A stretch of DNA of 64,000 nucleotides from Bradyrhizobium australiense (GTDB taxonomy: Bacteria; Pseudomonadota; Alphaproteobacteria; Rhizobiales; Xanthobacteraceae). Where the stretch lies: NCBI RefSeq assembly GCF_013114825.1, contig NZ_JAAVLX010000008.1:62001-126000 (forward strand), in the 5' to 3' direction. Of this stretch, positions 50,039-60,467 are shown piece after piece. The first letter of the stretch is position 1, and every line of letters begins with the position of its first letter. A program made the position numbers and the translations under genes. The notes beneath the pieces were generated by a model. It searched no databases. It worked only from the letters and a program-made list of their open reading frames with translations, and was not told the origin of the DNA.

Positions 50039-51016
50039 CTACCAGCGCACAAGCGCGGAACCCCAGGTGAAGCCGCCGCCCATGGCTTCGAACAGCACCA
50101 GATCGCCTTTCTTGACGCGCCCGTCCTTGACCGCGCTGGCGAGCGCCAGCGGGATTGAGGCAGCCGACGTGTTGCCGTGCTGATCCACAGTCAAGACCAC
50201 CTTCTGCGGTGCAATATGAAGCTTGTGCGCTGAAGCATCGATGATTCGCTTGTTGGCCTGGTGCGGGATGAACCAGTCGATGTCCTCGGCCGTCATGCCG
50301 GTCGCATTGAAGGCATCCACGATCACATCCGTGATCATGCCGACCGCGTGCTTGAATACTTCGCGGCCTTCCATCCGGAGATGACCGACGGTCTGGGTGG
50401 TCGAAGGCCCGCCGTCCACGAATAGCTTTGCCTTGTGCCGGCCGTCGGAGCGCAGATGGGTCGTGAGCACGCCGCGATCGGACGATGAGCCCGGCTGGTC
50501 CTGCGCCTCTAGCACGACCGCGCCGGCGCCATCGCCGAACAGCACGCAGGTGCCGCGGTCGTTCCAGTCGAGAATGCGCGAGAATGTCTCCGCGCCGATC
50601 ACCAGCGCGCGCTTGTAGGCGCCGGAGCGCAGGAAATTGTCGGCCGTGGCGAGCGCGAAAACGAAGCCGGAGCACACCGCCTGCAGATCGAAGGCGGCGC
50701 CGTGATGGATGCCAAGCCCGTTCTGGACCGCGACCGCAGTGGCCGGAAAGGTGTTATCCGGTGTCGAGGTCGCCAGCACGATCAGGTCGATCGCCTGGGC
50801 GTGGAGGCCGGCATGTTCCAGCGCCGCTCGCGCGGCGTTGATCGCCAGGTGCGAGGTGAACTCGCCTTCGGCCGCGATGTGCCGCTCCCGAATGCCGGTA
50901 CGCTGAACGATCCACTCGTCCGAAGTGTCGATTCGGGCCGCCAGTTCGGCATTGGTCAGCACCTTCTGCGGCAGGTAAGAGCCGCAGCCCAGCACCACCG
51001 AACGTTTCACAGTCAC
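50039..51016 (-). CDS. fabH: 3-oxoacyl-ACP synthase III
   Basis: 325 residues. Initiates fatty acid synthesis from acetyl-CoA and malonyl-ACP. Catalytic triad: Cys in DLQAVCSGFVFAL, His in IDWFIPHQANKRI, Asn in DQHGNTSAASIPLALA. GSYLPQKVLTNAELA and GTGIRERHIA-like start segments (QRTGIRERHIA) fit. The C-terminal GGGFTWGSALVRW is complete. Its ATG overlaps the plsX stop by four bases, so the two are translationally coupled. Confidence 0.98.
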   Translation of the reverse strand: MTVKRSVVLGCGSYLPQKVLTNAELAARIDTSDEWIVQRTGIRERHIAAEGEFTSHLAINAARAALEHAGLHAQAIDLIVLATSTPDNTFPATAVAVQNGLGIHHGAAFDLQAVCSGFVFALATADNFLRSGAYKRALVIGAETFSRILDWNDRGTCVLFGDGAGAVVLEAQDQPGSSSDRGVLTTHLRSDGRHKAKLFVDGGPSTTQTVGHLRMEGREVFKHAVGMITDVIVDAFNATGMTAEDIDWFIPHQANKRIIDASAHKLHIAPQKVVLTVDQHGNTSAASIPLALASAVKDGRVKKGDLVLFEAMGGGFTWGSALVRW

Positions 51017-52065
51017 GAGACATCCTCCGGCGCGGTGTGCGCTTGAGCCAGCGCACTTCCGTCGCGATTAAGCATCTGATTGATCTTGGTGAGGAGATCG
51101 CAGCGGACCATCTCATAGCCAACATCGACTGCGTAGGCAAAGCCTTCGGCGCTGATTCCGCCATGGCTTTTGACCACCACGCCTTTCAAACCGAGCAGCA
51201 CACCGCCATTGGATTTGTTCGGGTCGAGCTTGTCCCGCAGCGCCTTGAACGCGCTGCGGGCGAACAGGTAACCGATCCGGGACAGCCAACTGCTCGCCAT
51301 GGCTTGGCGCAGGAAGTCCGCCATTTGGCGCGCGGTCCCCTCCGCGGCCTTCAACGCGATGTTGCCGCTAAAACCTTCCGACACGATCACATCGGCCGCG
51401 CCCTGCCCGATCCCGTCGCCCTCGACGAAGCCGATATAATTGAGCTGCGACGCGCGCAGCAGCTCGGCGGCCTCGCGGATCTCCTCGTGGCCCTTGATCT
51501 CCTCGACCCCGATGTTGAGGAGGCCGACAGTCGGCCGTTCGCGGTTCAACAGCACGCTTGCCATTGCGCTGCCCATCACCGCCAGTGCCACGAGATGGTG
51601 CGCGTCGCCGCCGATCGTGGCGCCGAGGTCGAGCACGACGGAATCGCCGCGCGCCGTCGGCCACACGCCGGCAATGGCCGGACGATCGATCCCTTGCATG
51701 GTGTGCAGATGGAAACGCGCCATCGCCATCAGCGCGCCGGTGTTGCCCGCGGAGACCGCGACATGGGCCTCGCCCTTCTTCACGGCGTCGATCGCAAGCC
51801 ACATCGACGAGGTCTTGCGGCCGCGGCGCAGCGCCTGGCTCGGTTTGTCGTGCATGCTCACGGTGACGTCGGTATGAATGACACGCGACGCCTTTTTCAG
51901 CGCCGGATAATTGGCGAGCTGCTCGTCAATCTGCTTGCTGTCGCCGTAGAGCAGGAATTCGCTGTCGGGATGCCGTTGCAACGAGATTGCGGCGCCGGGA
52001 ATGACGACCGATGCGCCGACATCGCCACCCATGGCGTCAAGCGCGATTCGAACCTTTTGCGGCAT
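51013..52065 (-). CDS. plsX: Phosphate acyltransferase PlsX
   Basis: 350 residues. Makes acyl-phosphate from acyl-ACP for phospholipid synthesis. VRIALDAMGGDVGASVVIPGAAISLQRHPD is the family start; VSAGNTGALMAMA, LLNIGVEEIKGHEEIREAAELL, FVEGDGIGQGAADVIVSEGFSGNIALK and GGVLLGLKGVVVKSHGGISAEGFAYAV follow in order. The gene precedes fabH with a four-base overlap, then ihfA and merR, the usual alphaproteobacterial order. About 300 bases separate it from the DUF177 gene upstream. Confidence 0.97.
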   Translation of the reverse strand: MPQKVRIALDAMGGDVGASVVIPGAAISLQRHPDSEFLLYGDSKQIDEQLANYPALKKASRVIHTDVTVSMHDKPSQALRRGRKTSSMWLAIDAVKKGEAHVAVSAGNTGALMAMARFHLHTMQGIDRPAIAGVWPTARGDSVVLDLGATIGGDAHHLVALAVMGSAMASVLLNRERPTVGLLNIGVEEIKGHEEIREAAELLRASQLNYIGFVEGDGIGQGAADVIVSEGFSGNIALKAAEGTARQMADFLRQAMASSWLSRIGYLFARSAFKALRDKLDPNKSNGGVLLGLKGVVVKSHGGISAEGFAYAVDVGYEMVRCDLLTKINQMLNRDGSALAQAHTAPEDVS

Positions 52066-52366
52066 GAACGTCCCGGAAACCTGATCTCTTGCGGCCCTCG
52101 TCGAGCCCGGCCGCGCACTGGAATGGCACCGTTAAACGGTGCTCGGCGAAATGCGAACCCGCGCCTCCGCCGGGCCGCGACAATAGCGTGTCCCCGTCCC
52201 GACACAACCTCTTGACCACGCTCTTTTGGTAAAAGCGAAGCGGTGTGGCCCGAAATCGAGAATAAGAAATATATTCAAATAATTCAATATCTTATTGAGG
52301 ATTCCTGGCGAGATATCGCAATTGCCTCAACCCGAATGCGGCTTCGTAGACCACTTTAACTGCCGG
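52066..52366. other. Intergenic region, probable plsX promoter
   Basis: 300 bases between DUF177 and plsX, same direction. The middle (52255-52300) is unusually AT-rich and would suit a promoter or a transcript end. No hairpin with a T-run and no short gene are evident. Confidence 0.5.
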
Positions 52367-52945
52367 CTACTTGCCTTTGGGCTTCCTGGTGCCGGATTTC
52401 TTCGGTGCTGTCTTCAACACCTTGAGCGCCGCGAACGGGTGATCTTCGGGATCGGCGGCTTCAACCATCGGCTCAAATACGGCGCCGGGCTTGCGCGGAT
52501 ATGGGTCGACCGCGAGATACAATGCGTCGGTGGCAACCCTGCCGAGATCGATCATGCCGTTCTCGATCGGCTCGGGCGGGTCGGGCGTCAATTCATCGCT
52601 CTTCTCGGCCTCATCGACCAATGCGGCCATCTGAGGGATCTGCTCGGGCGGCGCGAAGATCAGATCGATCGGCTCGTCGATGTCACTCTCGATTTCTTCC
52701 AGCGTCACCACGCAGGTCTGCCCGATCCGCGCCCGCACATAGCCGGCCACATGGACGCGGCCGCCGCTCTTTGGCGTCACGTCGAAGGAAGCCTGCGCCG
52801 ACAGCACCTCGCGCAGGCCGCCGACATCGGCCACCGCTTTGCGGATGGCCTGATCGGCCTCGATGTCGCGATGCAGGCCCGTCTCGGCGATCTGTGCGAC
52901 CGCTACCGGAACACGCCACGGGGTCTCTATACCAGTCTTGCTCAT
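52367..52945 (-). CDS. DUF177 (YceD-like) protein
   Basis: 192 residues from ATG 52945. PWRVPVAVAQIAETGLHRDIEADQAIRKAVADVGGLREVLSAQASFDVTPKSGGRVHVAGYVRARIGQTCVVTLEEIESDIDEPIDLIFAP is the DUF177 core with the single Cys of the alphaproteobacterial form. In many bacteria the family accompanies rpmF-plsX-fabH and affects 23S rRNA or lipid supply. It starts two bases after the chaperone stop, so is probably co-transcribed with it. Tail is Lys-rich (KKSGTRKPKGK). Confidence 0.9.
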   Translation of the reverse strand: MSKTGIETPWRVPVAVAQIAETGLHRDIEADQAIRKAVADVGGLREVLSAQASFDVTPKSGGRVHVAGYVRARIGQTCVVTLEEIESDIDEPIDLIFAPPEQIPQMAALVDEAEKSDELTPDPPEPIENGMIDLGRVATDALYLAVDPYPRKPGAVFEPMVEAADPEDHPFAALKVLKTAPKKSGTRKPKGK

Positions 52946-52947
52946 AG

Positions 52948-53493
52948 CTACGCGTCCGCTTTCTCCGGCGAGGGAAATTTGCCCCGGCCGCTCATCAACG
53001 TCGCCTCGTCGAGGCTGTCGAGGGCTACCATTGCCGTCTCGACATAGGCGGCAAGCGGCCGGGCCTTTTCGATGTTCTCGCCGTTCAGGATATTCTTGCA
53101 TATCGCCTGCGCCAGTGCCTCACGGCCCTCGGTCTGCGCAAGGTCATAGGCCGCGGTCCGGCCGTAGAAGGCTTCGCCGAAAGCCTGCATGCGCTTCGGT
53201 ACCGTGAAGTCTCCGACCCCCATCTCGCGCAGATTATCGTCCATATCGTTGCAAAAATAGTCGAATAGCCCCTGCGACAGGGCCGTGCCGCCCTCCGCCG
53301 AATTCAGCCGCCGCAGGACCAGCCACAAGTGCAGCAGAAGCAGGTCAAAACGGCCGTTAACCGTGTCCGGAACCCCAAAGTCCCGATAAAACAACGGTTC
53401 TCGCGCCTGCGTCACGATCATGCCATAGATGGCCTCGATGGTGCCGCGCGACGGCGTCCGGGGTTTCCTGAAGTGATTGAACGGCCAAAGCAT
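52948..53493 (-). CDS. Ubiquinol-cytochrome c chaperone (CBP3-like)
   Basis: 181 residues from ATG 53493. FNHFRKPRTPSRGTIEAIYGMIVTQAREPLFYRDFGVPDTVNGRFDLLLLHLWLVLRRL is the family start; ALSQGLFDYFCNDMDDNLREMGVGDFTVPKRMQAFGEAFYGRTAAYDLA is the central block. Homologues (yeast Cbp3) help assemble cytochrome b into the bc1 complex. It is followed by DUF177 and is divergent from bamE (107 bases), the usual alphaproteobacterial arrangement. The start is supported by family alignment; longer readings upstream are not protein-like. Confidence 0.93.
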   Translation of the reverse strand: MLWPFNHFRKPRTPSRGTIEAIYGMIVTQAREPLFYRDFGVPDTVNGRFDLLLLHLWLVLRRLNSAEGGTALSQGLFDYFCNDMDDNLREMGVGDFTVPKRMQAFGEAFYGRTAAYDLAQTEGREALAQAICKNILNGENIEKARPLAAYVETAMVALDSLDEATLMSGRGKFPSPEKADA

Positions 53494-53600
53494 TGTGGGT
53501 TCCGCAAGCGAGCCCTCCCGGGCCGCGCATGTTGCAATCAAGCGTGCTGCCCGGTACGTCAACGCACCGCGCGATGCAAGAGGACGGGTAAATTCCTGAG

Positions 53601-54086
53601 ATGACCGAAACGAGCCACCTGAGCGCCTGCGCGCCCTCGCCGCGCCGCCAGATCGCGCGCAGGCGCGGCTTTCGTGCGGCTGCGGCCGTCGCACTGGTTT
53701 GCGCGGCGCTCGGCGGATGCACCGGCGAGCAGTTCCAGAAGGGCTATATCCTGCCGCCCAATGCCCTCGAGCAAATTCCGATCGGCGCCAGCCAGGATCA
53801 GGTTCTGATCGTGATGGGAACGCCATCGACGGTCGCGACCTTGAACGGCGAGGTATTTTATTACATCTCGCAGCGCTCCGAGCGCAAAGTCGCTTTCATG
53901 AATCAGCAGGTCGTCGACCAGCGCGTGATCGCGATCTATTTCGACAAGAACCGCCAGGTGACGCGGCTCGCCAATTACGGATTGCAGGACGGCAAGATCT
54001 TCGACTTCATCAGCCGCACCACGCCGACGTCCGGTCAGGAACTCAGTTATCTGACGCCGCTGTTCAAGCTACTCAGCTTTAACTAG
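53601..54086 (+). CDS. bamE: Outer membrane assembly lipoprotein BamE
   Basis: 161 residues. The N-terminus is basic, then AVALVCAALGGC carries the lipobox (LGGC). The BamE fold is visible: LPPNALEQIPIGASQDQVLIVMGTPSTVATLNGEVFYYISQRSERKVAFMNQQVVDQRVIAIYFDKNRQVTRLANYGLQDGKIFDFISRTTPTSG. It belongs to the Bam complex in the outer membrane that inserts beta-barrels. A GGTTCTGATT palindrome right after the stop may be its terminator. Confidence 0.95.
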   Translation: MTETSHLSACAPSPRRQIARRRGFRAAAAVALVCAALGGCTGEQFQKGYILPPNALEQIPIGASQDQVLIVMGTPSTVATLNGEVFYYISQRSERKVAFMNQQVVDQRVIAIYFDKNRQVTRLANYGLQDGKIFDFISRTTPTSGQELSYLTPLFKLLSFN

Positions 54087-54091
54087 CGCCT

Positions 54092-54180
54092 GATCGGTTC
54101 TGATTGAATCAGAACCAAGCTCCGCACTTTGTCTTCGCGTTTTCGTTACGCGAACCGCATCCACTTCGCTCGAAAACGCC
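54092..54180. repeat. Composite palindromic repeat, GGTTCTGATT family
   Basis: GGTTCTGATT-G-AATCAGAACC (54096-54116) then AAGCTCCGC, followed by a second inverted pair GCGTTTTCG (54137-54145) / CGAAAACGC (54171-54179). Reversed it matches the element at 44600. It fills the gap after bamE. Confidence 0.8.
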
Positions 54181-54299
54181 ATGGCGACTTAGCCTGTTCC
54201 GCGAGGCGGAAAACCTGTGCCAAGTCGTCCGCTTGCCCTGCATGCGCACGTTGCCTAGGCTCGCTGCCAATCAATAACGATTCAGCAGGGAGTGAACTT

Positions 54300-55304
54300 G
54301 TGACGATTAGAACTTTTTCTCGCCGCCGCGTTTTGACCGGGGCCGCAGGCATTTCCGCCGCGGCGATCTTGCCGCGCTCGAGCTTTGGCTCCGACTGGCG
54401 CCCTACCGAGACCGTGCGTCTCATCGTGCCGGCAGCGGCCGGCGGCAGCACTGACGTGATGGGACGGCTGTTGGCCGCACATCTGCAGACCGCGTGGGGC
54501 CAGTCGGCGGTCGTGGAAAACCGCTCCGGCGGCGGCGGCACCATCGGTACCGCCGAAGTCGTGCGAGGCAGAGCAGATGGCCATGTCATCCTGGTCGGCA
54601 ATCCCGGTCCGAATGCGATCGCCTACAGCATCTTCCGCAACATGACCTACAAGGCCGACCAGCTGCAGCCGGTCAGCAACATGATCCGGATTCCGAACAT
54701 CGTGTCGGCGCACCCGTCGACCGGCATCAAGTCGATCCCCGACCTGATCGCCTACATCAAGGCTAACCCGGACAAGCTGACCTACGCCTCTTCCGGCGTC
54801 GGGCAGAGCCCTCACCTCACCGGCGCCTGGTTCCTGCAGCTCACCGGGTTGAAGATGGTGCACGTGCCGTTCCGCGGCGCTGGCCCCGCGCTGCAGGCGG
54901 CGCTGGCCGGCGACATCCAGATCCTGTTCGACAATCTCTACCCGACGCTGCCGCAGACCCAGGAAGGCAAACTCAACGCGCTTTGCGTGACGACGCCCGA
55001 GCGCAGCCCGGCGGCGCCGAACATCCCGACCATGCGCGAGGCCGCGCCCGAACTTTCGAAGTTCGACGTCTCCTCGTGGTTTGGCATCTTCCTGCCGAAG
55101 GCTGCTCCCGCCCCCGTCGTTGATGCGCTCAACAAGGAGATCAAGGCGATGCTGGCGCGCGACGAGGTGAAGAAGACGATCGGCAATATGGGCGCGACTG
55201 CCGACTGGGGCACGCCGCAGCAGTTCTCCGACTTCGTGCAGGCCGAGACGGCAAAATTCGCCGAAATCATCAAGCGCGAAGGTTTGCAGATGGACGTGAA
55301 TTAA
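54300..55304 (+). CDS. Tripartite tricarboxylate transporter (Bug) binding protein
   Basis: 334 residues from GTG 54300 (GGGAG eight bases upstream). A Tat signal SRRRVLTGAAGISAAA starts it, then the Bug fold: ETVRLIVPAAAGGSTDVMGRLLAAHLQTAWGQSAVVENRSGGGGTIGT, LTYASSGVGQSPHLTGAWFLQLTGLKMVHVPFRGAGPALQAALAGDIQILFDN. It binds a carboxylate or similar ligand in the periplasm. TctA/TctB genes are absent here, an orphan arrangement common for these large families. The ligand cannot be told from sequence. Confidence 0.92.
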   Translation: MTIRTFSRRRVLTGAAGISAAAILPRSSFGSDWRPTETVRLIVPAAAGGSTDVMGRLLAAHLQTAWGQSAVVENRSGGGGTIGTAEVVRGRADGHVILVGNPGPNAIAYSIFRNMTYKADQLQPVSNMIRIPNIVSAHPSTGIKSIPDLIAYIKANPDKLTYASSGVGQSPHLTGAWFLQLTGLKMVHVPFRGAGPALQAALAGDIQILFDNLYPTLPQTQEGKLNALCVTTPERSPAAPNIPTMREAAPELSKFDVSSWFGIFLPKAAPAPVVDALNKEIKAMLARDEVKKTIGNMGATADWGTPQQFSDFVQAETAKFAEIIKREGLQMDVN

Positions 55305-55316
55305 GTTGGAGAATCT

Positions 55317-55403
55317 GTAGCCCGGATGAGCATAGCGACATCCGGGACTTCCCTCCCACAATGCAGAGAGGCCCCCGGATTTCGCTCCGCTCATCCGGGC
55401 TAC
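55317..55403. repeat. Palindromic repeat GTAGCCCGGATGAGC
   Basis: Left arm GTAGCCCGGATGAGC (from 55317) and right arm GCTCATCCGGGCTAC (to 55403) are perfect complements; inner CATCCGGG / CCCGGAT pairs extend the hairpin. It lies 12 bases after the Bug gene stop. Confidence 0.85.
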
Positions 55404-55409
55404 AAAACA

Positions 55410-55439
55410 AAAACCCCGCGGCTCGCACCGCGGGGTTTT
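55410..55439. terminator. Bidirectional terminator at end of hppA
   Basis: AAAACCCCGCGG (55410-55421) / CCGCGGGGTTTT (55428-55439) with a 6-base loop, T-rich on both sides. It lies 23 bases beyond the hppA stop on the minus strand. Confidence 0.9.
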
Positions 55440-55462
55440 CGTTTGGTTAGCTTCTTGCCAGC

Positions 55463-57592
<2,130 letters not shown>

Positions 57593-57916
57593 TGAATTTG
57601 CCTCAGTTTTTTGTTCGTTCCACCCCCGCGCCGTCGCCGCGGTCGCGGCGGACGCATAAAAAGGAGGCCTTCCCTGCCCAGAAGGGCGGCCTCAAATCGG
57701 GCGGGACCATGCCAAAATCGCCCCTCCGGCGCAATGTCACCGAGGGCGAAAACCGTCGATTTTTGAAAGGAATCACCGGGGAATACATCCGGCCATTGCC
57801 GCCTGGCGGCGTCGGGCACCGGGCCTGCCCCAAAATACAAAAGCCCGCTCAATCCGAGGGATCAAGCGGGCTCACGAGCCATTCCAGTACATCCGTGAAA
57901 CGACCGTTTCGAAGCT
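57593..57916. other. Region between csp and hppA
   Basis: About 320 bases. Besides the csp terminator (57842-57872) it has a hairpin GAGGCC (57664-57669) / GGCCTC (57688-57693) with inner CCCT/AGGG, close to the hppA start and possibly in its leader. The open frames here on both strands lack ribosome-binding sites or domains. Confidence 0.5.
57842..57872 (-). terminator. Terminator of the cold-shock gene
   Basis: AGCCCGCT (57842-57849) / AGCGGGCT (57865-57872), followed on the minus strand by TTTTGTATTTTG. It lies 45 bases after the csp stop. Confidence 0.82.
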
Positions 57917-58126
57917 TTAGACCAGCGACAGGTTTTCCGCGCTTACCTTGCCCCGCATCTTGTCGGTCTTGAGTTCGAACTGAACCTTCTGACCTTCGGC
58001 CAGCCCGCCAAGGCCGGCGCGCTCGACGGCGGAAATGTGCACGAACACATCCTTGCTGCCATCGCTCGGCTCAATGAAACCGAAACCCTTTTGACCGTTG
58101 AACCACTTCACCGTTCCCGTAGCCAT
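57917..58126 (-). CDS. cspA: Cold-shock protein
   Basis: 69 residues from ATG 58126 (GGAG upstream), the family length. ATGTVKWFNGQKGFGFIEPSDGSKDVFVHISAVERAG carries the RNP1 (KGFGFI) and RNP2 (VFVHIS) motifs for single-stranded nucleic acid binding. Thirteen in-frame codons upstream of the ATG do not belong. The long 5' region (to about 58250) may contain a temperature-sensitive leader, though I see no defined cold box. It could be one of several csp paralogues. Confidence 0.95.
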   Translation of the reverse strand: MATGTVKWFNGQKGFGFIEPSDGSKDVFVHISAVERAGLGGLAEGQKVQFELKTDKMRGKVSAENLSLV

Positions 58127-58332
58127 TTTCTCTTCTCCAAAGCACATAGGCTTTTCATTCCGCACGGCGATCGCACGGATTCAAATCCAATCTCGACGAT
58201 GTCTCTGGAAAGAAGCCCCATGGGGCGCGTTCAACAAGGCACGGCGGCAATCGAATACGCCACAACCTATAGGTTTTCAGCGAAATTGCAATGGCTGGGA
58301 AGAAATAAAGCCGACCGCATCATGCGACGCCT

Positions 58333-59325
58333 TTAAAAATGGCTATAGGACAGCCGTTCCAGCGCGATTTCCTTGCCCTCCTTGCCGACGAACTTCGGAA
58401 CTGAACTCCCCGCGACGATCGTTCCGATGGAACTAAGCGCAACCCCTGCGCGCTGCGCGGCAGCTTCGAAGGCTTCAACACGCCCTTCCGGGATCGTACA
58501 CAGGATCTCGTAATCGTCGCCACCGGCGATCAATGTCTCAGGTCCGACAATGCCGCGCGACACCAACCCCCGCGCTGCGTCGGACAACGGCACCTGCTCC
58601 AGACCGATCACGGCGGATACGCCCGATACACCGCAGAGCTTTGTCAGATCGCCGGCCAAACCATCCGATACATCCATTGAAGCACTGGCGTATTCGCGAA
58701 CGATCTCAGCCAGGGTCAGGCGCGGTTGCGGGACGCGATAGCGCCCGACCAGAATTTCCCGCGCGGCTGTATCGGTGGCGGCGTGAATCTTCCCTCCCTT
58801 CAGGATGGCAAGCCCCAGCGTGGCGTCGCCGATCGTGCCCGTCACCATCACGCGCTCGCCGGGTTTGGCGCCGCTGCGATGCACCATTTTGCCAGGCGGC
58901 ACGCGGCCGAACGCGGTGACTGAAATCATCAACGGTCCCGGCGTCGATACGGTATCGCCGCCGAGCAGCGGACAACCGAACAGTGCGGCGTCCTCGCCGA
59001 GCGCGGCCGCGAACGGTTTTAGCCAACCCTCATCCGCGCGGCGCAACGCCAATGTCAGCACGAAGCCGGCCGGCGTTGCACCTTTCGCCGCGAGATCGCT
59101 GAGGTTCACCCGCAGCGCCTTGCGCGCGACGGTGTCGGGCGGATCGTCGGCCAGGAAATGCACGCCCTCGATGATCGCATCCGTCGTCACCACGATATCA
59201 TCACCGTTCGGCTTCAACCCCGCGGCGTCGTCGTCGAGATTGAAGGCACCGGGGTCGGTTGCAAGCGGCCGGAAGTAGCGCGCGATCAGCGAGTCCTCGC
59301 CGGACGCTGGTTTGCCGCTAGCCAC
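58333..59325 (-). CDS. thiL: Thiamine-monophosphate kinase
   Basis: 330 residues. Phosphorylates thiamine monophosphate to the diphosphate cofactor. DSLIARYFRPLATDPGAFNLDDDAAGLKPNGDDIVVTTDAIIEGVHFLADDPPDTVARKALRVNLSDLAAKGATP contains the Asp-rich ATP/Mg sites; LLGGDTVSTPGPLMISVTAFG and MDVSDGLAGDLTKL follow. It overlaps the nusB stop by eight bases, so it is co-translated with nusB. It closes the ribD-ribE-ribH-nusB-thiL series. Confidence 0.96.
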   Translation of the reverse strand: MASGKPASGEDSLIARYFRPLATDPGAFNLDDDAAGLKPNGDDIVVTTDAIIEGVHFLADDPPDTVARKALRVNLSDLAAKGATPAGFVLTLALRRADEGWLKPFAAALGEDAALFGCPLLGGDTVSTPGPLMISVTAFGRVPPGKMVHRSGAKPGERVMVTGTIGDATLGLAILKGGKIHAATDTAAREILVGRYRVPQPRLTLAEIVREYASASMDVSDGLAGDLTKLCGVSGVSAVIGLEQVPLSDAARGLVSRGIVGPETLIAGGDDYEILCTIPEGRVEAFEAAAQRAGVALSSIGTIVAGSSVPKFVGKEGKEIALERLSYSHF

Positions 59326-59809
59326 GCGCGAACTCGTCCGGGCGGAACTGGCGCGCGATCTGGTCGAGCACGGCGTTCACCATGCCGGTCTCGTCCTTTT
59401 CGACGAAGGCATGCGCAACGTCGACATATTCGGATACGACCACGCGGCCCGGCACGTCCTTGCGGTGCTCGAGCTCATAGGAGCCGGCGCGCAGCACCGC
59501 GCGCAAAATCGCGTCAATCCGCTTCAATGGCCAGCCCTTCTGCAGCGCATCGTCGATCAGGGGATCGAGCCTGGCCTGGTCGCGGACCACGCCCGCCACC
59601 ACGTCGCGGAAGAAGGCGGCTTCCGCCGGCAGGTATTTCTCGCCCTCGACCTCATTGCCGAGCCAGTGGCTTTCGAATTCAGCGAAGATGTCGTTGATGC
59701 CCGCACCCGCGATGTCCATCTGGTACAGCGCCTGCACCGCGGCGAGGCGCGCCGCGCCACGGCGGTTGGCTTTCTTGTCGGGAGCTTTGGCGGGCTTCTT
59801 CTCTGCCAT
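59318..59809 (-). CDS. nusB: Transcription antitermination protein NusB
   Basis: 163 residues. RRGAARLAAVQALYQMDIAG starts the all-helical fold; FFRDVVAGVVRDQARLDPLIDDALQKGWPLKRIDAILRAVLRAGSYELEHRKDVPGRVVVSEYVDVAHAFVEKDETGMVNAVLDQIAR is the rest, with the conserved RNA-binding and S10-contact helix. Acts on rRNA operons. The N-terminal Lys/Ala extension (MAEKKPAKAPDKKANRRG) is usual in alphaproteobacteria. It starts two bases after the ribH stop. Confidence 0.97.
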   Translation of the reverse strand: MAEKKPAKAPDKKANRRGAARLAAVQALYQMDIAGAGINDIFAEFESHWLGNEVEGEKYLPAEAAFFRDVVAGVVRDQARLDPLIDDALQKGWPLKRIDAILRAVLRAGSYELEHRKDVPGRVVVSEYVDVAHAFVEKDETGMVNAVLDQIARQFRPDEFARG

Positions 59810-59811
59810 GG

Positions 59812-60303
59812 TCAGGCCTTTGCCAGCCGGCGCTTGATCCGCAGCATCGCCAGCGCCGCACGCGCGGCGTCGCCGCCCTTGTTCAACTCGCTGGCGCGCG
59901 CCCTCGCCCAGGCCTGAGCCTCGGTATTGACCGTGATAATGCCGTTGCCGAGCGGAACTTTTCGCACGACCGCCAGATCCATCAATGCGCGGGATGATTC
60001 AATCGAGACGATCTCGAAATGGATGGTGTCGCCGCGCACCACACAGCCGAGCGCGATTGCGGCGTCATAGGGCTTGCCATTCCTGTCGGCAGCATCGAGC
60101 GCGATCGCGATCGCGGCTGGAATTTCCAGCGCGCCGGGAACCGTGATGACGTCATGCGTCACGCCGGCGGCCTTCAGCTCGGCAACCGCGCCTTCTAACA
60201 GCGCGTCCTGGATGTCGTCATAAAACCGCGCCTCGACGATCAGCGCGCGCGCGCCTGTGATGTCGGTCTGGTCCTTTAGCGGTGCGCGCCGTGCGTCTGC
60301 CAT
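59812..60303 (-). CDS. ribH: 6,7-dimethyl-8-ribityllumazine synthase
   Basis: 163 residues. Condenses the RibD-derived pyrimidine with dihydroxybutanone phosphate. ALIVEARFYDDIQDALLEGAVAEL, PGALEIPAAIAIAL, AIALGCVVRGDTIHFEIVS and VPLGNGIITVNTEAQAWARA (with the conserved NGIxTVN and the catalytic His in GDTIHFE) are in order. ATG 60303 is chosen; a TTG precedes it directly. It feeds RibE, encoded upstream across a repeat. Confidence 0.96.
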   Translation of the reverse strand: MADARRAPLKDQTDITGARALIVEARFYDDIQDALLEGAVAELKAAGVTHDVITVPGALEIPAAIAIALDAADRNGKPYDAAIALGCVVRGDTIHFEIVSIESSRALMDLAVVRKVPLGNGIITVNTEAQAWARARASELNKGGDAARAALAMLRIKRRLAKA

Positions 60304-60327
60304 CAACTATCTTCCGTCCTGCTCGGT

Positions 60328-60430
60328 CCTCATCCGTGAGGAGCGGTCGCTTGGCCGCGTCTCGAAGGATGGGGGTTACTTCTGGGCCTCATAGTTCGAT
60401 ACGGCGCAAATGCGCCTCCTCACCATGAGG
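60328..60430. repeat. Palindromic repeat, CCTCATCCTGAGGAGC family
   Basis: CCTCATCCGTGAGGAGCG at the left and GCGCCTCCTCACCATGAGG at the right, with GTCTCGAAGGATG and GTTCGATACGGC inner arms. Second copy of the element at 20021; it separates ribE from ribH. Confidence 0.82.
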
Positions 60431-60467
60431 GGTTGGGTCGGCGTTTTAGGCGCCGCATGTTACCCTG

